From Aequorivita sp. CIP111184 (GTDB taxonomy: Bacteria; Bacteroidota; Bacteroidia; Flavobacteriales; Flavobacteriaceae): a stretch of DNA of 64,000 nt. Location: assembly GCF_900489465.1 (NCBI RefSeq), contig NZ_UEFQ01000013.1, positions 744,001 through 808,000 on the forward strand, written 5' to 3'. The position numbers and the translations under genes are program-made. This document shows, in pieces, positions 36,001 through 43,674 of the stretch (the stretch's first letter is position 1; each line of letters starts with the position of its first letter). The notes under the pieces were generated by a model. The model was not told the origin of the DNA and ran no database searches. It was given only the letters and a program-made list of their open reading frames with translations.

Positions 36001-36538
36001 TTAAATCGTCATCGGTTCTAATTATACGCATTCCTCTTCCGCCACCGCCAGATGCTGCTTTGAGCATTAACGGATAGCCAATGGCATTGGCTTCGGAAAG
36101 GGCAATTTTTAAAGAAGATAGCTTTTTGGTGTTACTTTTTATAATGGGAACCTTGCATTTTTCGGCGATTTTTTTTGCGGTTATTTTATCGCCCAGAGCA
36201 TCCATAACTTTTGGGTCCGGGCCAATAAAAATGATTCCGTTTCTAGCACAATTTCGCGCAAATTCTGAATTTTCAGATAAAAATCCATATCCTGGATGGA
36301 TGGCATCTACGTTTTTAGATTTTGCCAATGCAATAATAGCATCGCCATCGAGATACGGTTTTAAAGGTTGATCGTTTTCGCCTATTTGGTATGATTCATC
36401 TGCTTTATAGCGATGTTGTGAATAGCGGTCTTCATAAGTAAAAATGGCGACCGTCTTCAAATTAATTTCTGTACAGGCACGTAATATCCTGATTGCAATT
36501 TCACTGCGATTGGCGACCAACACTTTTTTAATTTCCAT
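33086..36538 (-). CDS. pyc: Pyruvate carboxylase
   Basis: This 1150-residue biotin enzyme makes oxaloacetate from pyruvate, the main anaplerotic feed of the TCA cycle. Domains in order: biotin carboxylase (1-about 455; KVLVANRSEIAIRILRA, ATP-grasp ASGGGGRGMR, EVNPRIQVEHTVTE), carboxyltransferase TIM barrel (about 530-800; DTTIRDAHQSLLATRMRT), the PC tetramerisation region, and the C-terminal biotin carrier with the biotinyl-lysine in EAMKMETT (about Lys1116). All signature residues are present and the length is that of a full single-chain enzyme. It is monocistronic by layout: 113 bases after the kinase-like gene and followed by a strong hairpin. Confidence 0.97.
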   Translation of the reverse strand: MEIKKVLVANRSEIAIRILRACTEINLKTVAIFTYEDRYSQHRYKADESYQIGENDQPLKPYLDGDAIIALAKSKNVDAIHPGYGFLSENSEFARNCARNGIIFIGPDPKVMDALGDKITAKKIAEKCKVPIIKSNTKKLSSLKIALSEANAIGYPLMLKAASGGGGRGMRIIRTDDDLKNNFESAKSESLNAFGDDTMFLEKYIENPKHLEVQIVADNHGNIRHLFERDCSVQRRHQKVVEIAPSFNVSENVKQALYKYAISIAEEVNYNNVGTVEFLVDQKDDVYFIEVNPRIQVEHTVTEMVTGIDLIKTQIFVAGGYKLSDQQIKIYGQESLATYGFALQCRLTTEDPANNFTPDYGTITTYRSAAGMGIRLDAGSIYQSYSVSPFFDSMLVKVSAHGRTLDGAVRKMVRALKEFRIRGVKTNIHFLQNVIQHETFKEGKATVNFIGNTPALFEIKLSQDRTSKIVNYLGEVIVNGNPDVKTFDKNRIFRTPKIPRVEPMENFPKGTKDMLTEMGPEKFCAWLKAEKKIHYTDTTIRDAHQSLLATRMRTHDMLNVAESFAKNHPNIFSIEMWGGATFDVCLRFLNESPWTRLRELRKLMPNILFQMLLRGSNGVGYKAYPDNLIEKFIETSWENGIDIFRIFDSLNWVKAMEPSINYVRNKTGGIAEAAISYTGDILDPKETKYTLKYYTQLAKDLENAGAHMIAIKDMAGLLKPYAATELVSALKDTVNIPLHLHTHDTSSIQSATYLKAIEAGVDVIDVALGGLSGLTSQPNFNSIVEMMRNQDRENKFDINKLNEFSNYWEDVREMYYPFESGLKAGTAEVYQHEIPGGQYSNLRPQAEALGLSNRFDDVKKMYSRVNEMFGNLVKVTPSSKVVGDMAIFMVTNNLYPEDVMERGEDISFPESVINFFKGDLGQPLGGFPKELQKIILKNNKAYTDRPNAHLEPIDFDTEFKVFSKKFQQGFTRPIEFEDFLSYSLYPRVFEDAHEKYKLFGNVAILATQNFFFGMKLQEEAIIELEPGKSIIVKLLSVGIPNDDGVRIVFFSVNGENRFIEIKDKSIKVEKEVHVKIDPQDTNQYGAPLQGSLYKVLVKKGQEIKKNDHLFIIEAMKMETTITANKPGKIKSLSLKPGTMVMKDDLILTLE

Positions 36539-36651
36539 GGAAAAAGACTTTTAATTTTTAGAATATACAAAATATAACCCGTCTGGATAAAGATAGAAAA
36601 TACTATGCACGCATAATAAATAAGTGTAGCTTATTTATCAACATTTTATCG

Positions 36652-37710
36652 CTAAGAAATTATGTAAGGGTTTTCACTTTTATAATTTCGTATAATAAAA
36701 TCCAGTGCGCTTTTTAAAATTTCGCCCATATTCTTGGATTTTTTGAACTTTACGTCTCCCGTCAAATTGAATAAATCCATCTTTAATTCTTTAATTTTTT
36801 GAGGTGTAGAAATATGGTCGTTTAGCATACAATCCATAAGTTCTTTAAGACGATTTTTTTCGCTAGTAGCCCTTTTTGCCAATAAGGAACGCTCTTCGTT
36901 TTTGTACTGTTCTATTGATGCTTCCTGTAGTAATTCGGAAGTCATTTTTACCAATTTATTGTTTTCTTTTAAAAACTGTGGAAGGTAAACCTTTGCATTG
37001 CCCTCATAACTTTGCTGGTCAAAATCTATGGCGCGGATTCTATATTGAATCCGGTCAAAATCGTGGGTTAGCACCATTACATAATTATAGGACCGCATAT
37101 CGCCCAAGAGGCGGACAAAACACCGTTCGTTAAATTTTACAAACTCTTTTGCTATTTCCTTTTTATCCCTTTCAGAACATGTGTCGAGGTTATTTTCGAT
37201 AAAATCGTCTCCTGGAATGCCAGAAATGTGTTCCTCAATCAACGTATTTCCGTGAACCAAAAAGTTGATGTGGTTGGGTGAAAGAAGGTGTTCCAATTCC
37301 AAACCATAAATACGGGAAGCATCGGCTTTTTTTATGTAGAGAAAAAGATAGTTGTCGTTCAATATATTACGGACTTTCACGCGAAAAGGTTTTGAATTCC
37401 CAAACGTGCAAAAGTCTATACTGTCAATATTTAAATAGGGTAGCAGAATATCACTTCCATCAGAATGTAATATGGAATACATTCTTTTTAGGCTGAGTTT
37501 TATTTCTTCGGCTTCAAACTCAGAATAATACACACTAACCCACAGCGTGTCATTCCCGTTTTTGTCATAAATGTTCACCGAGCCTTGAAAACGCATAAGG
37601 TCGTCATAATAAATAGGAATTTTTATATTACGTCCATGGCGGGTAAGATATTTTGAAAGCGCTTCGGTAATAGGGTAGGCGGGTTTCTTTTTTGAAATCA
37701 GTTTGCTCAT
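36652..37710 (-). CDS. Uncharacterised protein with kinase-like fold signatures
   Basis: I do not recognise a named family for this 352-residue cytoplasmic protein. Read closely, the middle of the chain follows the order of a protein-kinase or aminoglycoside-phosphotransferase core: a strand with candidate ATP-binding lysine (YLFLYIKKAD, Lys127/128), a Glu-bearing helix (GLELEHL, about 136-142), a hinge-like NTLIEEHISGIPGDDF, a catalytic-loop-like LLGDMRSYNYV (Asp204, Asn209) and a metal-binding-like AIDFDQQ (Asp229, Asp231). The His of the HGD or HRD loop is replaced by Leu. The N-terminal 110 residues and the basic C-terminal helix are unlike known kinases. It stands alone, with a perfect palindrome 4 bases before its ATG. 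A phosphotransferase or pseudokinase role is inference. Confidence 0.85.
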   Translation of the reverse strand: MSKLISKKKPAYPITEALSKYLTRHGRNIKIPIYYDDLMRFQGSVNIYDKNGNDTLWVSVYYSEFEAEEIKLSLKRMYSILHSDGSDILLPYLNIDSIDFCTFGNSKPFRVKVRNILNDNYLFLYIKKADASRIYGLELEHLLSPNHINFLVHGNTLIEEHISGIPGDDFIENNLDTCSERDKKEIAKEFVKFNERCFVRLLGDMRSYNYVMVLTHDFDRIQYRIRAIDFDQQSYEGNAKVYLPQFLKENNKLVKMTSELLQEASIEQYKNEERSLLAKRATSEKNRLKELMDCMLNDHISTPQKIKELKMDLFNLTGDVKFKKSKNMGEILKSALDFIIRNYKSENPYIIS

Positions 37711-37713
37711 CTC

Positions 37714-37733
37714 TTTAGTAAATATTTACTAAA
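37714..37733. promoter_or_regulatory. Perfect 20-bp palindrome, candidate operator
   Basis: TTTAGTAAATATTTACTAAA is its own reverse complement. It occupies the bases just before the ATG of the kinase-like gene and overlaps a near-consensus -7 box (TACCTTTA on the minus strand, 37731-37738). A dimeric repressor bound here would cover the transcription start. Confidence 0.6.
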
Positions 37734-37750
37734 GGTATGGATTTAAAATA

Positions 37751-37794
37751 AGGACGTAGGACCGCTGTGCTGAAAGACGTAAGACAAAAGACCG
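37751..37794. repeat. Dispersed repeat, copy 2
   Basis: Contains GGACCGCTGTGCTGAAAG and AAGACGTAAGACAAAAGACCG; the shared words recur at 32921-32945. Intergenic, between the T9SS propeller gene and the kinase-like gene. Confidence 0.6.
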
Positions 37795-37838
37795 AAAAAT
37801 TATAATTCGTTTTCGATTTCTATTTCGATTTCAAAAGA

Positions 37839-39434
37839 TTACTCTTTCACAAACTTTTTCAAAGCCACATTTTTCCCAGAATACAACTGCACATAATAAA
37901 CGCCAGAAGCTAAGCTGGAAACATCCACAGTTGGAGAAACCGTATCAATATCCAATTCCAAAACCTTGCTGCCCGCTATTGTATAAATGTTTATTTGGTC
38001 TATGGTTTTGTCTTGGGTGTTGACTTGTAGCGAATTCTTTGCCGGGTTTGGATATATCGTTATAGCGGTGGCGAAGGGGTTTTCTTCTAGGCCTAATGTT
38101 TGGGCGTGTTTTATGATCCAGAAATCAAAATTCCCTTTTGAATTATCAGTTTTATCTCCTGAAATATTTGAATCTGAATACCCTCCTAAAATTAGACTAC
38201 CATTATTTGATAGAAAAGAAGAATATAACACGTCAACATCAGCGCCACCGATAGTATTTTGCCATTCTATTATACCAACATTGTTAATTTTTACTATCCA
38301 GTAGTCTTCTTCCCCCATTGAATTTTCCGTTTTATTTCCTGAAATATTTGAATTTGAATACCCTCCTGCAAGATAACCTCCATCATTAGTTTGGGTAATT
38401 GATTTCAACAATTCTTCATCCTCGCCACCAATGGTTTTTTGCCATTCAATATTACCAATACTATTTGTTTTTATTACCCAAAAATCCAAATCTCCAAACG
38501 AATTTTCAGTTTTATCGCCTGAAATGTCAGAACGGGAGGTTCCACCTAGAATATAACCTCCATCAGTTGTTTGCTGGATACGATATCCTTGGTCATAATT
38601 ATCTCCGCCAATAGTGTTTTGCCACTCTATATTATAAGATGCATTAAATTTTATAATCCAAAAATCCGAAGCTCCAATTGAATTTTCGGTTTTATCTCCA
38701 GAAATATTCGATTCTGAAGATCCTATTAAAACAAATCCTCCATCATTTGTTTTGGCAATGTCATATACTGCATCATAAGAAGAGCCACCTATAGTTTTCT
38801 GCCATTGTATAATGCCAGCAGAATTTAATTTTACTATCCAGTAATCCACACTCCCTTTTGAATTTTCGGTTTTATCTCCAGAAATATCGTTGTCAGAAGA
38901 ACCGGCTAAAATATATCCACCATCTGAAGTTTGAATTATGGATTCAAGAACTTCATAATCATTATCTCCGAAAATTCCTCCGCCAATTGTATTTTCCCAT
39001 TCAATATTTCCGGAAGCATTTAGTTTTACTACCCAATAGTCCACAAATCCCAAACAATCTTCAGATTTATCCCCTGAAGCGTTTGATATAGATAATCCTC
39101 CAATAATATAACCGCCATCCGCAGTTTGAGAAATCGAATATGGACGATCATCACTAGTGCCTCCAATAGTATTTTGCCATTCAATATTTTGATTGCTATC
39201 CAGTTTAACTATCCAAAAATCCCATGATCCAATACGATTTTCTGTTTTGTCTCCAGAAATGTCAGAAATGGAAAATCCGGCCAAAATTATTCCACCGTCG
39301 TCTGTTTTATTTATTGAATATATTAGGTCTTTATCGCTCCCCCCAATAGTACGCTGCCAAAGAATATTTGGGTCTTGGGCATAAATGACAGAAGTGAAAA
39401 GCAACAGTGCTATAAGGGTAATTGTCTTTTTCAT
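37839..39434 (-). CDS. Secreted seven-repeat beta-propeller protein with T9SS sorting domain
   Basis: The 531-residue product has a signal peptide (MKKTITLIALLLFTSVIYAQ), seven imperfect repeats of about 60 residues and a type A T9SS C-terminal domain (about 455-531: YPNPAKN, INIYTIAGSKVLEL, LASGVYYVQLY, terminal LKKFVKE). Each repeat contains IEWQNTIGG, a DDGGYIL[A/G]G strand pair and SGDKTENS followed by a W-[I/V]-[V/I]-K strand. Seven such units suit a closed seven-bladed propeller. It should be sent to the cell surface by type IX secretion; ligand or role is not visible. The DNA repeats are diverged in third positions, so this is an old family of blades. Confidence 0.9.
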   Translation of the reverse strand: MKKTITLIALLLFTSVIYAQDPNILWQRTIGGSDKDLIYSINKTDDGGIILAGFSISDISGDKTENRIGSWDFWIVKLDSNQNIEWQNTIGGTSDDRPYSISQTADGGYIIGGLSISNASGDKSEDCLGFVDYWVVKLNASGNIEWENTIGGGIFGDNDYEVLESIIQTSDGGYILAGSSDNDISGDKTENSKGSVDYWIVKLNSAGIIQWQKTIGGSSYDAVYDIAKTNDGGFVLIGSSESNISGDKTENSIGASDFWIIKFNASYNIEWQNTIGGDNYDQGYRIQQTTDGGYILGGTSRSDISGDKTENSFGDLDFWVIKTNSIGNIEWQKTIGGEDEELLKSITQTNDGGYLAGGYSNSNISGNKTENSMGEEDYWIVKINNVGIIEWQNTIGGADVDVLYSSFLSNNGSLILGGYSDSNISGDKTDNSKGNFDFWIIKHAQTLGLEENPFATAITIYPNPAKNSLQVNTQDKTIDQINIYTIAGSKVLELDIDTVSPTVDVSSLASGVYYVQLYSGKNVALKKFVKE

Positions 39435-39533
39435 AATAAAGTTTATTTGGGTTTTCGGGGTGCAATATATATATAAGCAACTAAAAAATAAAATACGTTG
39501 TTTTGAGGTTTATTTAATTTTTATCAAAAACCA

Positions 39534-40145
39534 TTATTTAAGCTTTGTAGCTTCACGAAGTATGCTGTCTTTAATATTCGCCCAAGTTATTGGTTTGGTC
39601 ATAATCGGCATTTCATCCTTTTCGGCATCTTCAAAATAAGTCAAGCTTTTAATGACTAAAAACGAGGAGCCGTCTTCGTATTTTTTAGCATAGAAATCAA
39701 TCATTTCTTTTAATGAGAAATTTTTCAGCAGAAAATACAGATCGATAAAATCTTTTTTACTTCCCCTTCCAGAAATTGCATTTAGCTTCATTGCGGCAAT
39801 ATCTTCCAATGAAGCTAATCTGATAGAATCAACTGTTTCAGTTTTTTTCAAAAGTGGATAATTATAGTTTACGAAATCTATTTTTATACCATTAACGGTA
39901 TAAATTATAATGTTTTTGCTTTTTTTAAGCACAATGGTTTTTCCAAATAGGGAAAGTTCTTGGGCAAATTCTATCTCGTTTATTTCAGAATTCCCGAATA
40001 AATCAATATCTACCGAAAGGCGGTGCCCAATTTGAAGCGCTAACGCAGTACCACCCACAAGATTGAAGCCTTTAAAAGTATCTGATTGCATCAACCCATC
40101 TAAGAGTTCCAAAAGCTTGGCATCGACGTTTTGTGTGTATAGCAT
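39534..40145 (-). CDS. AbiEii/AbiGii-family nucleotidyltransferase (toxin-like)
   Basis: The 203-residue protein has the nucleotidyltransferase signature of AbiEii proteins: LVGGTALALQIGHRLSVDIDLF with GGTA at 31-34 and the metal-binding Asp46 and Asp48, a later Asp in VNGIKIDFVNY, and the SLEDIAAMKLNAISGRGSKKDFIDLYFLL helix found in this family. AbiEii enzymes act as toxins in abortive-infection or type IV toxin-antitoxin systems, transferring nucleotides to tRNA or other targets. It overlaps the upstream DUF6922-like gene by 46 bases, the arrangement of a toxin-antitoxin pair. Biological role in this organism is inferred. Confidence 0.9.
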   Translation of the reverse strand: MLYTQNVDAKLLELLDGLMQSDTFKGFNLVGGTALALQIGHRLSVDIDLFGNSEINEIEFAQELSLFGKTIVLKKSKNIIIYTVNGIKIDFVNYNYPLLKKTETVDSIRLASLEDIAAMKLNAISGRGSKKDFIDLYFLLKNFSLKEMIDFYAKKYEDGSSFLVIKSLTYFEDAEKDEMPIMTKPITWANIKDSILREATKLK

Positions 40146-40405
40146 CTAAATTCTTTTTTATCAATATCGAAAATGGCCGATAGAAATGAGAGCGTCACAG
40201 CATCCAATTCCCTAAATAAAAGTGATGTCTGTTTAATGGTTTCCAGCCCATAAATTTCTTTAATAAGCTCCCAATCTTCCATCAATCCGTACTCCAAAAC
40301 CCTGTGAATTATAAATTCCTTCGATTTTTCAAAATCAAGATCCGCTTTATTCACGTCCCAAAAAAGATGTTCAGATAAATCGAATATAGAATGAACAGCA
40401 GCCAT
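40100..40405 (-). CDS. DUF6922-like partner of the AbiEii protein (candidate antitoxin)
   Basis: This 101-residue protein begins MAAVHSIFDLSEHLFWDVNKADLDFEKSKEF-like and carries the FWD...D..K...FI..RVL.YG features that I associate with DUF6922 proteins, which in Bacteroidota commonly sit directly before an AbiEii gene. No helix-turn-helix of the classical AbiEi type is visible. Its reading frame overlaps the AbiEii gene by 46 bases in another frame, which ties the two products together in amount. The antitoxin role is inferred from gene order and overlap. Confidence 0.75.
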   Translation of the reverse strand: MAAVHSIFDLSEHLFWDVNKADLDFEKSKEFIIHRVLEYGLMEDWELIKEIYGLETIKQTSLLFRELDAVTLSFLSAIFDIDKKEFRCYTHKTSMPSFWNS

Positions 40406-40473
40406 AAAAGGATATTGATTTAAAAGATTATAAATATCGAAAAAATAATATTAAAATCGTGTTTATTTGGGGC

Positions 40474-40501
40474 AGAGTTCCCCCTTCGGGGGTTAGGGGG
40501 C
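40474..40501. repeat. GC-rich palindromic repeat next to polA
   Basis: CCCCC-TTC-GGGGG (40480-40492) followed by TTAGGGGGC. It is far richer in G/C than its surroundings and resembles a dispersed intergenic palindrome of flavobacteria. It abuts the polA stop codon and may serve as its terminator or processing signal. Confidence 0.55.
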
Positions 40502-43342
40502 TTAATGCGCCTCCAACCAATTTTCCCCAACCCCTAAATCTACATCCAACGGAACGGTGAGCTTATAGGCGTTCTCCATTTCGTGCTTTACCATTGTTTT
40601 TAATTTTTCGAGTTCGGGTTTGTAGGTGTCGAAAACAAGTTCATCGTGTACTTGAAGTAGCATTTTACTTTTGTAGTTTTCCGTTTCCAGTTTCTTATGA
40701 ATATTTATCATCGCAATTTTAATGATATCCGCAGCACTCCCCTGTATTGGAGCGTTCACGGCGTTTCGCTCTGCGGCGCCACGCACTACTTGGTTGCTTC
40801 CGTTTATGTCTTTTAGGTAGCGTCTTCTTCCCATTACAGTTTCTACATACCCGTTTTCACGCGCAAACTGAATCTGCTCGCTTATGTAATTACGAAGTTT
40901 TGGATAGGTTTTATAATAAGTGTCAATCAAATCTTTTGCCTCGCCGCGGGAAAGATCGGTTTGGTTGCTCAACCCAAAAGCGGATACGCCATAAATAATT
41001 CCAAAGTTTACAGTTTTTGCGTTACTTCGTTGTTCTCGCGAAACTTCATTTAAAGGAACATTAAAAACTTTTGAAGCGGTGGAAGCGTGAATATCTTCCC
41101 CATTTTTAAAAGCTTCAATCATTGTATCTTCCTCGCTCAAAGCTGCTATAATACGCAATTCTATTTGTGAATAATCCGCCGCCATCAAAACGTAATCCTC
41201 GTTTCTCGGGATAAAAGCTTTCCGAACCTCACGCCCGCGCTCAGTTCTAATAGGAATGTTTTGAAGGTTTGGGTTGTTACTGCTTAAACGGCCTGTGGCG
41301 GCAACCGTTTGCATATAATCTGTGTGCACGCGGCCTGTAGATTTTTCAACTTGCCCGGGAAGCGCGTCAACATAGGTGCTTTTCAACTTTGCAAGACCGC
41401 GATATTCCAAAACATCGCGAATAATTTTATGGTCTTTTGCCAAATAGGAAAGCACATCTTCTGCCGTTGAATACTGTCCCGTTTTGGTTTTTTTCGGTTT
41501 GTCAATTAATTTTAATTTTCCGAAAAGAATATCGCCCAACTGTTTTGGCGAAGCGATATTAAATTCTTCTCCAGCTTCTTCATAAATATTTTTTTCGAGC
41601 TGAAGAATATCTGTATCCAATTCTTTGGAAAGTTTTTTCAGAAATTCCTCGTCAAGGTTTATGCCTTCCAATTCCATATCAGCAAGAACGCGAAGTAACG
41701 GAACTTCAATTTCATCAAAGAGTTTTTGAGTATTCGCCTCGCCAAGTTCATTTACAAAATGTTCTTTTAGCTGAAAAGTTACGTCTGCATCTTCCACAGC
41801 ATATTCGGTTTGTTTTTCAACCGAAACATCGCGCATATTTAATTGATTTTTACCTTTTTTACCAATTAATTCTGTAATGGAAACGGGCGTATAATTTAAA
41901 TAGGTTTCGCTCAAAACGTCCATATTATGGCGCATATCTGGGTTTATGAGATAGTGCGCGAGCATGGTATCAAACAATTTTCCTTTTACTGAAATGTTGT
42001 ATTTCGCTAAAACCTTAATGTCATATTTAAGGTTTTGACCTATTTTCTGAATGGATTCGTCTTCAAAAAAGGGTCGCAATTCTTCCAAAAGTTGTTGTGC
42101 CTCTTCTTTATTTTCGGTGAAAGGAATGTAAAAACCCTTTCCTTTTTCCCAAGAAAAAGCGATGCCAACCAATTCTGCCTCCAATGGATTCAAACTTGTA
42201 GTTTCAGTATCAAAACATACACTTTTTTGCTTCATCAAATTTTGAAGAAACAACTTGGTTCCCATTCCTGGCTGTACGGTTTGGTAGAAATGTTCCGTAT
42301 TTTCTATGGTAGCGCGCGAGTTATAATTTTTTATTTCTTCAGCAGCTTCTCCTTCGCCGCCAAAAAGTGAAAACTGTCCGCTACCTGCTGACGATGAAGT
42401 TGCTTTCTTTGCACTTTCAGAGTTTGATATCTGCGTCACTCTTTCGGAAGTACCTTCTTCAGAAAACAATTTTAAAAACTGATCTTTTAATCTTCGAAAT
42501 TCGAGATCTTCAAAGATTTGTTGCACCTTTTCGCCATCTGGCATTGAGAGTTCGTAATCCTTTTCATTAAAAGTAACATCGCAGGTTACACAGATGGTTG
42601 CAAGTTTTTTGGAAAGCAAACCGAGTTCAGCGTTTTCTTCAATTTTCTCTTTCATTTTTCCTTTCAGCTTTTCTGTATTTGCTAAAAGATTTTCCATCGT
42701 ACCGAATTCAGCAATGAATTTCTTCGCGGTCTTCTCGCCAACGCCGGGCAGTCCGGGAATATTATCACTGGCATCACCCATCATCCCCAAATAATCAATC
42801 ACCTGTTCGGGACGCTCCACGCCAAAACGTTTTTGTATTTCGGGAATTCCCCAGATTTCAATGGCGTTGCCCATTCGTGCCGGACGGTACATAAAAATAT
42901 TTTCCGAAACCAACTGCCCAAAATCTTTATCGGGCGTCACCATAAAAACTTGGTAGCCCTCTTTTTCGGCTTGTTGGGCTAGTGTTCCTATAATATCATC
43001 TGCTTCCAAACCGGAAAGTTCTACGCACGGAATGTGCATTGCTCTAATGATTTCTTGAATAATTGGAATTGATTGTTTGATAACATCTGGCGTCGCGTCG
43101 CGATTTCCCTTATAATCCGGGAAAAGTTCGGTCCGTTCCGCGCTTCCGTCCTTGTCAAAACAAACCGCGAGATGATCCGGCCGTTCACGGCGAATAACAT
43201 CAAAAAGTGAATTCATAAAACCCAGAACGGCCGAGGTGTCCTGACCTTTGGAATTTATGGTTGGGTTTTTTATAAGCGCATAATACCCGCGAAAAATTAG
43301 GGCATAAGCATCGAGAAGGAAAAGGCGTTTTTGGGTGGACAT
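40502..43342 (-). CDS. polA: DNA polymerase I
   Basis: This 946-residue enzyme has the complete three-domain layout: 5'-3' exonuclease (1-about 290; LLDAYALIFRGYYAL, SGLEADDIIGTLA, GVGEKTAKKFI), an intact 3'-5' proofreading exonuclease (about 350-540; VCFDTETTSLNPLEAELVGIAF, with DTE and the later YAVEDADVTFQL), and the polymerase domain (motif A DYSQIELRIIAAL, motif B RSNAKTVNFGIIYGVSAFGL, motif C VHDELVFD). It fills RNA-primer gaps and takes part in repair. The AbiEii/DUF6922 pair follows 96 bases later on the same strand. Confidence 0.97.
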   Translation of the reverse strand: MSTQKRLFLLDAYALIFRGYYALIKNPTINSKGQDTSAVLGFMNSLFDVIRRERPDHLAVCFDKDGSAERTELFPDYKGNRDATPDVIKQSIPIIQEIIRAMHIPCVELSGLEADDIIGTLAQQAEKEGYQVFMVTPDKDFGQLVSENIFMYRPARMGNAIEIWGIPEIQKRFGVERPEQVIDYLGMMGDASDNIPGLPGVGEKTAKKFIAEFGTMENLLANTEKLKGKMKEKIEENAELGLLSKKLATICVTCDVTFNEKDYELSMPDGEKVQQIFEDLEFRRLKDQFLKLFSEEGTSERVTQISNSESAKKATSSSAGSGQFSLFGGEGEAAEEIKNYNSRATIENTEHFYQTVQPGMGTKLFLQNLMKQKSVCFDTETTSLNPLEAELVGIAFSWEKGKGFYIPFTENKEEAQQLLEELRPFFEDESIQKIGQNLKYDIKVLAKYNISVKGKLFDTMLAHYLINPDMRHNMDVLSETYLNYTPVSITELIGKKGKNQLNMRDVSVEKQTEYAVEDADVTFQLKEHFVNELGEANTQKLFDEIEVPLLRVLADMELEGINLDEEFLKKLSKELDTDILQLEKNIYEEAGEEFNIASPKQLGDILFGKLKLIDKPKKTKTGQYSTAEDVLSYLAKDHKIIRDVLEYRGLAKLKSTYVDALPGQVEKSTGRVHTDYMQTVAATGRLSSNNPNLQNIPIRTERGREVRKAFIPRNEDYVLMAADYSQIELRIIAALSEEDTMIEAFKNGEDIHASTASKVFNVPLNEVSREQRSNAKTVNFGIIYGVSAFGLSNQTDLSRGEAKDLIDTYYKTYPKLRNYISEQIQFARENGYVETVMGRRRYLKDINGSNQVVRGAAERNAVNAPIQGSAADIIKIAMINIHKKLETENYKSKMLLQVHDELVFDTYKPELEKLKTMVKHEMENAYKLTVPLDVDLGVGENWLEAH

Positions 43343-43674
43343 AATATTAAGAATATTGAGTTGTCAGTCTGAGCTTGTCGAAAACGATCTTAAGAAGAAT
43401 ATAAATTACTTCGGAAGCACTTCGACAAGCTCAGTGGGACAATTAGTCAAAAAGTGATTAGCCCCAAAAATAAAAAGAACGCTTCAGAATCGAGCGCTTT
43501 TCCCTGAAAAAGAAATTACTGTTTCCAGATTTATTGATCGACTGAATAAGTGGAGCGATTTATCTTTTTGGATAGGGAAGAAATATTTTTTTTTGATAAA
43601 GTGATTTACATCGTTATATATCGCTAATATTCAATATTTTAAATTAAATTTATGAACAGCTAAATCCAAATATT
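43343..43674. other. Intergenic region with inverted repeat, divergent promoters expected
   Basis: This 332-base gap separates divergent polA and the acylase gene. It holds the TCGAC-type inverted repeat described separately, a weak hairpin near 43480 and an A/T-rich stretch before the acylase ATG (AAATTTA-type -7-like word). I see no coding potential. Confidence 0.6.
43363..43440. repeat. Inverted repeat pair with CTGAGCTTGTCGAA arms
   Basis: CTGAGCTTGTCGAA (43369-43382) and its exact complement TTCGACAAGCTCAG (43421-43434) are 38 bases apart, with outer GTC/GAC trinucleotides also paired. The same words recur as single copies elsewhere in flavobacterial genomes; here they form a paired element. 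Confidence 0.6.

Noticed and set aside
43470-43500. Hairpin around AACGCTTCAGAATCGAGCGCTT in the polA-acylase gap.
   Set aside because: Only four clean base pairs with a mismatch; too weak to call a terminator.
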